DNA of 34,186 nucleotides from Patescibacteria group bacterium (GTDB taxonomy: Bacteria > Patescibacteriota > Minisyncoccia > UBA6257 > GWB1-50-10). The stretch spans positions 303,929 to 338,114 of the forward strand of contig JANBVK010000001.1 of the NCBI GenBank assembly GCA_024239035.1, read 5' to 3'. A program made the translations under genes and the position numbers. Position 1 is the stretch's first letter; every line of letters starts with the position of its first letter. Under the pieces are notes generated by a model. The model was not told the DNA's origin, searched no databases, and saw only the letters and a program-made list of their open reading frames with translations. Below are positions 14,215 to 21,257 of the stretch, one piece after another.

Positions 14215-14463
14215 GTGAAACACACTGTCTACATTGTTAAGTGCGCTGATAAATCATTGTATGTTGGATGTACAAACAACCTCGAAAAACGACTAAAACA
14301 ACACAACGATTCAAAATGGGGCGCGCACTACACAAAAATTAGAAGACCAGTTAAGTTAGTGCATTCAGAGAATTTCAAAACTTTAGTTGAAGCAAGAAAG
14401 CGCGAACAGGAAATCAAAGGGTGGCGTAGAGAAAAGAAGTTAAATTTAGTTAAAAGCGAGTAG
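14215..14463 (+). CDS. GIY-YIG (URI-type) nuclease domain protein
   Basis: 82 aa from a GTG at 14215. Motifs: VYIVK (5-9, the GIY part), LYVGCT (15-20, the YIG part), LEKRLKQHN (23-31, with Arg26 and the conserved His), then Glu64 in RKREQEIKGW and a basic tail. Stand-alone small GIY-YIG proteins are common; their substrates are mostly unknown, and some relatives are homing or DNA-repair nucleases. The frame is open back to 14053, inside tRNA-Gln, and an ATG at 14188 is possible. I chose GTG because the family starts just before the first motif and 14188 lies inside a repeat hairpin. No good ribosome binding site precedes either start. It follows tRNA-Gln in the same direction. Confidence 0.78.
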   Translation: MKHTVYIVKCADKSLYVGCTNNLEKRLKQHNDSKWGAHYTKIRRPVKLVHSENFKTLVEARKREQEIKGWRREKKLNLVKSE

Positions 14464-14480
14464 GTAGCGAGATTCCCCCA

Positions 14481-14512
14481 AACGGCTCAACGACACTCAT
14501 CGTTGAGCCGTT
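14481..14512. terminator. Bidirectional hairpin between the GIY-YIG gene and ftsX
   Basis: A perfect 13-bp stem (AACGGCTCAACGA and its complement) with a 6-nt loop lies exactly between convergent stop codons at 14463 and 14518. There is no strong T tract on either side, so efficiency is uncertain, but position and stem strength fit a shared terminator. Confidence 0.65.
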
Positions 14513-14517
14513 CAGAT

Positions 14518-15426
14518 CTAAACCCTTAAATACCGCCCAGTTGCGATGGCGCTTGAGACAATCCCCAAACCTACGCCAAAGAGCAATTGATACGTCAAAA
14601 GTTTTCCCCAGTTCCCGGCAAAATAACTATTCAAATCAACCTCCAGGACAAAATTGGCAATATGAGGTGAAGTGAAACCTATTACGGGTACAAATATCAA
14701 GAAACTTATTGCTGCCGCAGCGACGCCATAGATAATCCCTTCAACAACATAAGGACCACGAATGAAACTATTGGAAGCTCCCACCAAGCGCATAATTTCG
14801 ATTTGTTCACTGTTTGAGAAAATAGCCAAACGAATTGTGTTAAAGGTAACCAAAATTGCCAAAAACGCCAAAAAGAGTGTGAACCCCACCACGCTTCTTT
14901 TAAAGGTGCTAACCAGAGTGGTTAACCTATCAATCACGATCTTATTTTGGGCATAGGTTACCTTTTCAATTAAATCCTGAAGAGTAGCCGTCTCAAGGTA
15001 ACCCGCTATCGTACCATATTGATCCAGACTTTTGGCTTTAATATTTAGAGAGGCAAGTAACGGATTTTCATCAAGCTCTTCAAGTGTTTGAATTACCGTC
15101 TCATCCTCGGCGTGGCGAATCTTAAACTCCACAAGAGCCTCATCGCGAGAAACATACTCCACTGATTTAACCTCAGAGAGCCCTTCTAATGACCGCTTGA
15201 TGTTTAAAACGGAATCTTCAGAAGCATTACTTTTAAAATAAACGCTAATATCAACCTTTTCTTGAATTGACTGAGTTGCTCCTTTAGTAACAACGTTAAA
15301 TAAAATTAACCCCTCAAAAACTATCAGGGCCAAAACCATAATGCCTATCGTCGAGACGGAAAGCCAGCCGTTCCTTAAAAACCCCTGCCAACCGTACTTA
15401 ATAATACGCGAGAGAGTGACCATCAT
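14518..15426 (-). CDS. ftsX: Cell-division ABC transporter permease FtsX
   Basis: 302 aa. Topology is typical of FtsX: a cytoplasmic start, first membrane helix (about 22-44), an extracytoplasmic domain (about 45-170, with DISVYFKSNASEDSVLNIKR and VKSVEYVSRDEALVEFK, the usual FtsX ECD pattern), then three C-terminal helices (about 172-195, 222-250, 270-295). With FtsE it couples the divisome to peptidoglycan hydrolase activation outside the cell. The motif IRLAIFSNSEQIEIMRLVGA before the later helices is the FtsE-contact region. The ATG overlaps the ftsE TGA by 4 nt, so the pair is translated in a coupled way. Confidence 0.93.
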   Translation of the reverse strand: MMVTLSRIIKYGWQGFLRNGWLSVSTIGIMVLALIVFEGLILFNVVTKGATQSIQEKVDISVYFKSNASEDSVLNIKRSLEGLSEVKSVEYVSRDEALVEFKIRHAEDETVIQTLEELDENPLLASLNIKAKSLDQYGTIAGYLETATLQDLIEKVTYAQNKIVIDRLTTLVSTFKRSVVGFTLFLAFLAILVTFNTIRLAIFSNSEQIEIMRLVGASNSFIRGPYVVEGIIYGVAAAAISFLIFVPVIGFTSPHIANFVLEVDLNSYFAGNWGKLLTYQLLFGVGLGIVSSAIATGRYLRV

Positions 15427-16103
15427 AGAATAAATTTTCCGCTCTCGTCATCTTTCACGACCCGACCGTTATCCAAGGTTATCACTCGCCGACCAAGGGT
15501 ATTTACAATGTCTTTATCATGAGTTGCAAGAACAACCATGCTTCCCAACTCATTAATTTTATTTAAAATTTTAATCACTTCCCAAGTATTGAACGGATCC
15601 AAACTGCCGGTCGGCTCATCGGCAATAAGAACGTCTGGTTTATTTATCATAGCCCTTGCAATTGCCACTCGCTGTTTCTCACCCCCAGAGAGCTCTGCAG
15701 GAAAATTAAACATCTTATCCTTCAACCCTACCATATCCAAAACCTGAGGCACTATTTCGTTAATTTCCCTCTGCGGTCGGCCCCAAACTTCTAAGGTGAA
15801 GGCAATATTCTCAAAGGCGGTCTTTTTGGAAAGCAGTCTGAAATCCTGGAAAATAACTCCGATATGACGACGAAACTCGGGTAATTCCCCGGACTTAAGT
15901 TTGTTAACTTCGTAAGAACCAAAAAAAATCTGACCCTTTGAGGGCCTGTCTTCTCCGATAAGTAATTTAAGAACTGTGGATTTACCCGCTCCGGAACGCC
16001 CGACAATAGAAACAAACTCGGTGGGCTGAACTTTAAAACTAACTTTCTCCAGAGCGACTGAACTATCCCCGTATTTTTTAGTGACGTTTTGGAAAGTAAG
16101 CAT
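15423..16103 (-). CDS. ftsE: Cell-division ABC transporter ATPase FtsE
   Basis: 226 aa, family length. Walker A GRSGAGKS (35-42), Q-loop FQDFRLL, signature LSGGEKQR (138-145), Walker B VLIADEP (158-164), D-loop SLDP and switch His in VVLATHDKDIV are all present, so it should bind and hydrolyse ATP. It starts 23 nt after the release-factor gene; a TACAAT box lies in that gap about 16 nt before the ATG and may give ftsEX its own promoter. Co-location with prfB is seen in many bacteria. Confidence 0.95.
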   Translation of the reverse strand: MLTFQNVTKKYGDSSVALEKVSFKVQPTEFVSIVGRSGAGKSTVLKLLIGEDRPSKGQIFFGSYEVNKLKSGELPEFRRHIGVIFQDFRLLSKKTAFENIAFTLEVWGRPQREINEIVPQVLDMVGLKDKMFNFPAELSGGEKQRVAIARAMINKPDVLIADEPTGSLDPFNTWEVIKILNKINELGSMVVLATHDKDIVNTLGRRVITLDNGRVVKDDESGKFIL

Positions 16104-16126
16104 GCGAATACGTGAGTTATTGTATC

Positions 16127-16819
16127 TTATCTAAGCAGCAAATCAAGATTGCCGTCTAAAACCTCCTTTACTTTTGATATTTTAAGACCAGTTCGGTGAT
16201 CCTTAACCTGCTTGTAGGGGTGCAGCACATACGAACGGATCTCATGCCCCCACTCAGGAGAAACTTTGGTTTTTAAATTTGCTAATTCTTTCTCCTTTTT
16301 TTCTTCCATGAGCTTCGCCAATCTTACTTTTAAAAGGTTAAGTGCCTGCTCGCGATTCCGAGCTTGGGAACGCTCACTCTCTGACGAGGCAACAACACCA
16401 GTAGGAATGTGGTTAATCCGAACCGCCGTCTCGACTTTATTAACGTTCTGTCCGCCGGGACCCGAGGAACGGTAGAAATTAACCTTTAAATCTTTTTCCG
16501 GAATTTGCAGCTCCGACACAAGGGTTTGCGATAATGCGGGTAAAACTTCAACTCGGGCGAAGGAGGTGTGACGCAATTTCTTTACGTCAAAAGGAGAAAT
16601 GCGCACTAAACGATGTACGCCGGCTTCCTCCTTTAGCGCTTCGTACACCTTCTCTCCTTTAAGTTCTAATTCAAGATCGCGAAGGAATTTCATTTTCCAA
16701 TTCTTCCTGGACGCGTACTTCCTATACATATCAACCAGCATCCCTGCCCAGTCCTTAGCATCTTCACCGCCAGCTCCGGCATATACGGAGATGTAGGCAA
16801 TGTTAGAATTGTGTTCCAT
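16127..16819 (-). CDS. prfB: Peptide chain release factor 2 lacking N-terminal domain 1
   Basis: 230 aa against about 365 in typical RF2. The protein begins at IAYISVYAGAGGEDAKDW, equivalent to about residue 118 of E. coli RF2, so the helical domain 1 is absent. The stop-codon recognition tripeptide SPF (RISPFD) identifies RF2 type (UAA/UGA) and the catalytic GGQ (GPGGQNVNKVETAVR) is intact. There is no frameshift signal because that region is gone. The ATG lies 6 nt after the encoded CCA of tRNA-Thr, with no ribosome binding site; the upstream frame hits a stop inside the tRNA, so the gene cannot extend. tRNA 3' processing could create a leaderless mRNA. Domain-lacking paralogues such as PrfH exist, but SPF argues against those. 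Confidence 0.88.
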   Translation of the reverse strand: MEHNSNIAYISVYAGAGGEDAKDWAGMLVDMYRKYASRKNWKMKFLRDLELELKGEKVYEALKEEAGVHRLVRISPFDVKKLRHTSFARVEVLPALSQTLVSELQIPEKDLKVNFYRSSGPGGQNVNKVETAVRINHIPTGVVASSESERSQARNREQALNLLKVRLAKLMEEKKEKELANLKTKVSPEWGHEIRSYVLHPYKQVKDHRTGLKISKVKEVLDGNLDLLLR

Positions 16820-16825
16820 AACTTG

Positions 16826-16902
16826 TGGAGCCGGAGGCGAGATTCGAACTCGCGACTTGCTGTTTACGAAACAGCTACTCTACCAAACTGAGTTACTCCG
16901 GC
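16826..16902 (-). tRNA. tRNA-Thr (anticodon CGU) with encoded CCA
   Basis: On the minus strand the acceptor GCCGGAG pairs with CTCCGGC, the anticodon stem GCTGT/ACAGC holds loop TTCGTAA (anticodon CGT), and the T arm GCGAG/CTCGC has loop TTCGAAT. The discriminator is T and CCA is encoded. Its 5' end overlaps the last 10 nt of the HNH nuclease frame, and its 3' end is 6 nt from the RF2 start codon, so HNH, tRNA and prfB very likely share one transcript that must be cut by tRNA-processing enzymes. Confidence 0.94.
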
Positions 16903-17348
16903 TTATTCGCTACCAATAAACGACCTTCTTTTACTCTCTTGCTTAAAACTCGACCCTTCCTACCGTTTCCCCTATTTAACCCAGCGTATGTAGAGGTCAA
17001 CGAATCACAATTAGGGCAAATTAGACGAAGATTGCTTTCAATGTTATTGCGCCAATTACCATCTATATGATCGGCGACTAGTGGAATCTGCTTAGTTTTA
17101 GGATTGATCTTTGCCCATCCGCATAAACAACATTTGTTCCTGAATTTTCTTCGCAAGTATCGTTTAACGTGCCCTGAAACTACGCCATGACCTTGTAATC
17201 CGTTCTCTTTTCCGGTTTTCCATTTCTTAATATAAGACTGATGCTGACATTCCATTTGGCACGCATTGCTGCAATATTTATACTTCGCGCGAGCCGGTTC
17301 TTTACCGCAAGTAAGACACTCTTTTCTAGATTTTTTAGGCATTGGCAC
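16893..17348 (-). CDS. HNH endonuclease (phage/homing-type) overlapping tRNA-Thr
   Basis: 151 aa. An N-terminal zinc-finger-like cluster (Cys11, Cys14, Cys26, Cys30) is followed by a basic linker and the HNH core: CCLCGW (73-78), ADHIDGNWRNNIESNLRLIC (92-111) and PNCDSLTSTYAGLNRG. The catalytic His is His94 and the Asn is Asn106. The third position, usually His in CPNCHS, is Asp115. Related proteins are common in phages and as free-standing homing nucleases. It starts with GTG at 17348 or ATG at 17342; no ribosome binding site is visible, but a TATACT box lies about 10 nt upstream. Its last codons (KPE and the stop) lie inside tRNA-Thr. It may be a selfish gene lodged at the tRNA 5' boundary. 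Confidence 0.88.
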   Translation of the reverse strand: MPMPKKSRKECLTCGKEPARAKYKYCSNACQMECQHQSYIKKWKTGKENGLQGHGVVSGHVKRYLRRKFRNKCCLCGWAKINPKTKQIPLVADHIDGNWRNNIESNLRLICPNCDSLTSTYAGLNRGNGRKGRVLSKRVKEGRLLVANKPE

Positions 17349-17421
17349 AGATTCAGTATACAGTATCTGCGACCAACATTAAAATTAGAAGTGGTTGTAA
17401 ATTGAAGGTGTTGCTCACTGA

Positions 17422-17449
17422 CCCACACTTAGCCTTGTTATAGTGTGGG
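17422..17449. terminator. Hairpin between trxB-like gene and HNH gene
   Basis: Perfect 8-bp stem CCCACACT/AGTGTGGG with a 12-nt loop in the 156-nt gap between two minus-strand genes. It lies downstream of the thioredoxin-reductase gene, so a terminator is the simplest reading, but no T tract follows. The rest of the gap holds no open frame that I can support. Confidence 0.4.
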
Positions 17450-17504
17450 GTACCAACCAAGTTAAGGTGGCACTGCTCTCTCCGGGCAAAGGAGTTCTAC
17501 TTAT

Positions 17505-18494
17505 TTACGTCTTCAGCGCGCTCTCTTCGTGAGCTAAAGCGGTATCACTCACCTTACGTTCAATTGACCGCAGGTAATCATACAGATTTAGTACTGCCTT
17601 TACCGCATCGCCGGCAGAAATATTATTTTGCTTATAAAGAACGTCTGTGATATCCCCCGCCGCCCAAATGCCCGTCTCTGAAGTTGCTTGGGTTTTATGA
17701 TTAACTATAATCTCGCCAAATTTATTCAGATCTACAAGTCCTTTTACAATCTCGCCGTTCGGAACTGAACCAACTTCAACAAATACCCCTCCTAAATCAA
17801 GTTCTTTCATCTCTCCCGTCTTTTTATCCTTATACCGCAATCCCTGCACTGTTTTATCACCTAAAATTTCTTGTGTTTCAGCATTTAATATCACTTCTGT
17901 TTTAGGATTGGAAGTAACCTCCTCTTGGGTTGTCGGATCACCTTTTAATTCATCTCTGCGGTGGAGCAAATAAATCTTACTGGCGTAAGGAAATAAATCA
18001 ACCACTGCCTCCAACCCCGAGTTACCGCCGCCTACAACAGCAACTACTTTATCTTTAAAGATAGGGGCATCGCAGGTGCTGCAATACACAACTCCTTTCC
18101 CTTCAAATTTTTTCTCTCCGGGAACACCAAGTTTTCTGCGCCTACTGCCTGAGGCAACAAGCACGGTTTTTGTATCAAAAGTCTTGCCCCCCTTAGTTGT
18201 CACTCTAAAGTGAGCAGCACCCGAGACATCTGGTTTTATTTTTTCTACCTTAGAGACTAGATCGGTATCAATAATCTCAATATCCTCCTGCGCTCTAAGA
18301 TGATCTTCAAGTTTTTTAGCGAGGTCAAATCCACTAAGTGACACTGTCCCGATCCAGTTCTGGACATCATCGGATACAAGTGACTGACCACCAAACGACT
18401 CGGCGATGAGAACAATTTTAAGTTTCTTCCGGGCAGCATAAACCCCGGCCGCAACACCAGCCGGACCGCCACCTATAATAACTAAGTCGTACAT
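17505..18494 (-). CDS. trxB: Thioredoxin reductase-like FAD/NADPH oxidoreductase
   Basis: 329 aa. FAD-binding GGGPAG (8-13), a second Rossmann motif VVGGGNSG (153-160), redox disulfide CSTC (138-141) and the C-terminal FAD motif GIWAAGDI are all in family order. The CSTC pair differs from the usual CATC only at one variable place. It should pass electrons from NAD(P)H to a small thiol protein in the cytosol. The gene starts 8 nt after the glutaredoxin-like gene, its likely substrate, and no thioredoxin gene is in the window. The last 25 residues are a short non-conserved tail. Confidence 0.92.
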   Translation of the reverse strand: MYDLVIIGGGPAGVAAGVYAARKKLKIVLIAESFGGQSLVSDDVQNWIGTVSLSGFDLAKKLEDHLRAQEDIEIIDTDLVSKVEKIKPDVSGAAHFRVTTKGGKTFDTKTVLVASGSRRRKLGVPGEKKFEGKGVVYCSTCDAPIFKDKVVAVVGGGNSGLEAVVDLFPYASKIYLLHRRDELKGDPTTQEEVTSNPKTEVILNAETQEILGDKTVQGLRYKDKKTGEMKELDLGGVFVEVGSVPNGEIVKGLVDLNKFGEIIVNHKTQATSETGIWAAGDITDVLYKQNNISAGDAVKAVLNLYDYLRSIERKVSDTALAHEESALKT

Positions 18495-18502
18495 GCGAAA
18501 AT

Positions 18503-18739
18503 TTATGCCAAGCCCTTCAAAGCCTTCTCAATTTCCAGACGGTTGAATCCGACAAAGACTTGATCGTTTATCTCAATAACCGGCACGCCTAGTTGGTGAG
18601 ATCTTTGAATCATATCCTCACGAGCCTTCTCGTCCAGAGCGACATTCAGCTCCTGGTACTCTATATTATTCTTCTTAAAAAACTCCTTAGCCATCTTACA
18701 ATAAACGCAAGAGGGGGTGGTATAAATTTTTACAGACAT
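18503..18739 (-). CDS. Glutaredoxin-like protein (NrdH/Grx type)
   Basis: 78 aa. MSVKIYTTPSCVYCKMAKEF gives the beta strand and active site CVYC (11-14). The cis-Pro motif GVPVIEI (51-57) and FVGFNRLEIEKAL (the GSH/tail region) follow. The ATG at 18739 is chosen over an upstream in-frame start at 18805 because the thioredoxin-fold strand begins directly after it and the upstream part overlaps the SPW gene. It is probably the electron acceptor of the adjacent reductase, as NrdH-type glutaredoxins are. Confidence 0.88.
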   Translation of the reverse strand: MSVKIYTTPSCVYCKMAKEFFKKNNIEYQELNVALDEKAREDMIQRSHQLGVPVIEINDQVFVGFNRLEIEKALKGLA

Positions 18740-18764
18740 ATAATAATTTAAAATTGGGGATTGT

Positions 18765-18929
18765 TTAATCAGTTGGGGGTGCAAAATTCCAAAGTGCAAA
18801 AACAATTATCAGACCGCCAACCATCAAATTATTCCAAACAACTAAATTAATATCAGAAAACCCTAAAAGCCAGGGCGAAATAAAAAGCCAAACACCCAAA
18901 GCCAAAACTGTCCAATGATACCACTTCAT
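18765..18929 (-). CDS. SPW-repeat membrane protein (54 aa)
   Basis: A short frame from an ATG at 18929 to a TAA at 18765. It contains VWLFISPWLLGF followed by VVWNNLMVGGLIIVFALWNF: two membrane helices with the SPW motif and a WN motif before the second helix, as in the SPW-repeat family of small membrane proteins. Members often have two repeats; this has one. Function unknown. It lies between the DsbA-like and glutaredoxin-like genes on the same strand (32 and 25 nt gaps), so it may belong to the redox operon. Confidence 0.72.
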   Translation of the reverse strand: MKWYHWTVLALGVWLFISPWLLGFSDINLVVWNNLMVGGLIIVFALWNFAPPTD

Positions 18930-18961
18930 AAAGGGTTCGTGAGTAATGCTAATTCGCGTTA

Positions 18962-19696
18962 TTAGCGATTACTCTCTAACGCTTGATCAATAAGCAACTT
19001 CACTCGTTCAAAAGGTAGAGCACCCGGAATGGTGTATTTTTTACCGTCCGATGCAATAATCACAGAGTAAGGGGTCCCTCTCGCTCCGGAGTTCTCCGCA
19101 TCTTCAATATCAGAAACAATCTGAGCTAATTGCGCACCACTCTCTAAACACGACTCAAATTTGCCCTGATCTAAACCGATATCTCTTGCAATTTGAGGTA
19201 AGAGGGCGAGATTTAAACCATTATTCGAAGGGGTAATCTCAAAAAGCCTATCAATATAAGCCCAGAAAGCATCGTTGCCTCCCAACTCTGCAGCACACTC
19301 GGAGGCCTCAGCCTCTTTCCTTGCTTTTGAGTGAATAGAATCAAGCGGTAAATGACGATACACCCACGCTACCTGATCACCATACTCAGCAACAACCTGC
19401 TGCATGGTAACGTGGAAACGCTTACAAAACGGGCATTCCAAATCAGAAAATTCCACGATTTTAATCGGGGCATCAATACTCCCTAAAATATGGTCTTCTC
19501 TCGTAACCGGTCTTATGTTTCCAATAGAAGAATCCTGAACTACCCGCTCATTATCTCCTGCGCCGCCGGTCAGACTAGCTGTCCCGCCATCGCCCGATCT
19601 CTTCCCGGCGCTATAAACTAAAGAGACAGAAATAAGCAAGGCGGCAATTAAGATACTTGCCGGTAAAAAGTAATCACGTCTCTTTTGCTCTGCCAT
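18962..19696 (-). CDS. Membrane-anchored DsbA-like thiol oxidoreductase
   Basis: 244 aa. A signal anchor at about 10-30 and a Gly/Ser linker precede a thioredoxin fold with helical insert (about 65-240): IVEFSDLECPFCKRFH (active site CPFC at 88-91), helical region AELGGNDAFWAYIDRLFE, and cis-Pro motif GTPYSVIIASDGKKYTIPGA. This is the DsbA/BdbD-type layout. It would make or shuffle disulfides in proteins outside the membrane, of which the Cys-containing surface proteins in this window are candidates. It is the first gene of the redox cassette and has a good promoter. Confidence 0.9.
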   Translation of the reverse strand: MAEQKRRDYFLPASILIAALLISVSLVYSAGKRSGDGGTASLTGGAGDNERVVQDSSIGNIRPVTREDHILGSIDAPIKIVEFSDLECPFCKRFHVTMQQVVAEYGDQVAWVYRHLPLDSIHSKARKEAEASECAAELGGNDAFWAYIDRLFEITPSNNGLNLALLPQIARDIGLDQGKFESCLESGAQLAQIVSDIEDAENSGARGTPYSVIIASDGKKYTIPGALPFERVKLLIDQALESNR

Positions 19697-19708
19697 AATA
19701 TAATGAGC

Positions 19709-19736
19709 ACTATAACACCGAGATTAAGAAAGTCAA
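19709..19736 (-). promoter_or_regulatory. Promoter of the redox cassette
   Basis: Minus strand TTGACT (19731-19736), 16-nt spacer that ends in an extended TGT, then TATAGT (19709-19714). It lies 12 nt before the ATG at 19696. Best all-round promoter match on the minus strand. Confidence 0.65.
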
Positions 19737-19756
19737 ACTCTCGGCTCACGATTTCG

Positions 19757-19765
19757 TGGTAAAAT
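19757..19765 (+). promoter_or_regulatory. Extended -10 promoter of the polysaccharide flippase gene
   Basis: TGGTAAAAT with only 7 nt to the ATG at 19773, predicting a leaderless mRNA. It is back-to-back with the redox-cassette promoter. Confidence 0.55.
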
Positions 19766-19772
19766 AGAGAAC

Positions 19773-21257
19773 ATGAGGAATATAAAGTCAATTCTTTTTG
19801 AAAATAAATCTCTAAAACAGACAGTTCTAAAAAACACGTTCTGGATGACATTCGGAAACCTTGTAAGCCGCCTCATCCGGGCAATTCTTATCATCTATGC
19901 CGCCCGCATACTGGGAGTGGCGGGGTACGGTGTCTTCTCCTACGCCCTATCCATTGCCGGTTTCTTTGCTATTTTCGCAGACATCGGCCTCACTCCGCTC
20001 CTCACGCGCGAGAGCGCCCGAAGGCCTGAATCAAGAATTCAGTATCTTAGCACCGCGCTTTTTATAAAGTTTATTTTTATAGTAATAAGCTCACTCATCA
20101 TTCTTTTTGTTGCGCCGTTTATTGCAAAACTTGAGGGTGCAACTGAACTGTTCCGTATCATTATTTTTCTCTTCGCCTTTGACACGCTTCGCGATTTCCT
20201 ATTTGGTTTCACGCGGTCAATAGAACGCATGGAAATAGAGGCCGGTGTTAATATTTTAACTAACGTCGCTATTCTCCTTTTAGGAGGTTCAGCGCTTCTC
20301 CTCTTTCCTTCAAACGAAACCTTAATTATCGGTTACACGATTGGGAGTGGAATTGGGCTTCTAGCTCTCGTTTGGGTTTTAAGGGAGCACCTCAAAAATA
20401 TCTGGCGTTCTTTTAATAAAACTCTTATAAAACCGATACTTACCGAGGCGTGGCCGTTTGCTCTAGCCGGACTCTTGGGAACTATAATGCTGAATACCGA
20501 CATGATTATGCTCGGTTGGCTAAAAGGCGCCGAAGATGTTGGTTTTTATTCAGCCGCCCAGAAAATTATCCTTCTCACTTATATCTTGCCGGGATTTCTT
20601 GTCGTAAGCCTCTTCCCCACCTTCTCACGCCTTGCTATGAAAGATAATGAAAGATTCCGTTCAATTTTTGAAAAAGGAATTAGAGCGGCGATGCTTGCGG
20701 CTTTTCCATTCGCAGTAGGCGGGATACTTCTCGCGCCCAGCATTATCTCCCTTATTTATGGGGTGGCCTATCTCCCTGCTGCTCCTGCTTTTACAATCCT
20801 TCTTTTTACTTTGTTCATTGTTTTTCCAGGAATATTCATCGGCAACGCCATCTTTGCCTACAACCGACAACGAATGTTTTTAGGCTACGTCGGGTTTGGC
20901 GCATTGAGTAACGTTATCTTAAATTATCTTCTTATCCCGCCTTACGGCATTATAGGAAGCGCGATCGCGACAATTGTCTCACAACTCCTAGCAAACGGTT
21001 TCGCTTGGCGCGCTCTAAAACGCATTAATAATTTCAAAACGCTAATCCATCTCCCGAAAACCATTGCTGCAACTCTCGTAATGGGTATTTTTGTCTTCGG
21101 ATTATCATCTCTCCACCTGCATGTTGCTTTCATAATCCCTATATCAGCAACAATATATTTCTTTACGCTCCTCCTTCTCCGAGAACCTCTTTTAGAATAC
21201 TTGAACCCTCTCCGTATTTTACGGCGTCAAAAAACAGGAGGGGGCAGGAATATTTAA
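19773..21257 (+). CDS. Wzx-type polysaccharide flippase (MOP superfamily)
   Basis: 494 aa, almost wholly hydrophobic with about 12-14 membrane helices. The start (KQTVLKNTFWMTFGNLVSRL) and the GVAGYGVFSYALSIAGFFAIFADIGL stretch match the polysaccharide_synt family; a basic central segment separates two six-helix bundles. It would flip lipid-linked sugar chains across the membrane. It opens the surface-glycan locus. Its TAA shares bases with the stop of the convergent 199-aa gene, so there is no room for a terminator. Confidence 0.9.
   Translation: MRNIKSILFENKSLKQTVLKNTFWMTFGNLVSRLIRAILIIYAARILGVAGYGVFSYALSIAGFFAIFADIGLTPLLTRESARRPESRIQYLSTALFIKFIFIVISSLIILFVAPFIAKLEGATELFRIIIFLFAFDTLRDFLFGFTRSIERMEIEAGVNILTNVAILLLGGSALLLFPSNETLIIGYTIGSGIGLLALVWVLREHLKNIWRSFNKTLIKPILTEAWPFALAGLLGTIMLNTDMIMLGWLKGAEDVGFYSAAQKIILLTYILPGFLVVSLFPTFSRLAMKDNERFRSIFEKGIRAAMLAAFPFAVGGILLAPSIISLIYGVAYLPAAPAFTILLFTLFIVFPGIFIGNAIFAYNRQRMFLGYVGFGALSNVILNYLLIPPYGIIGSAIATIVSQLLANGFAWRALKRINNFKTLIHLPKTIAATLVMGIFVFGLSSLHLHVAFIIPISATIYFFTLLLLREPLLEYLNPLRILRRQKTGGGRNI

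Noticed and set aside
16127-16902. Programmed frameshift in prfB that would restore the N-terminal domain
   Set aside because: The sequence upstream is tRNA-Thr and the HNH gene in other frames; no RF2 domain 1 sequence or shift site is present.
17455-17495. T-box-like stretch on the plus strand (AAGGTGGCACTGC followed by a short inverted repeat)
   Set aside because: The motif differs from the T-box core at a key place, no strong terminator or stem I is visible in the short gap, and the gene downstream on that strand is in the opposite direction.
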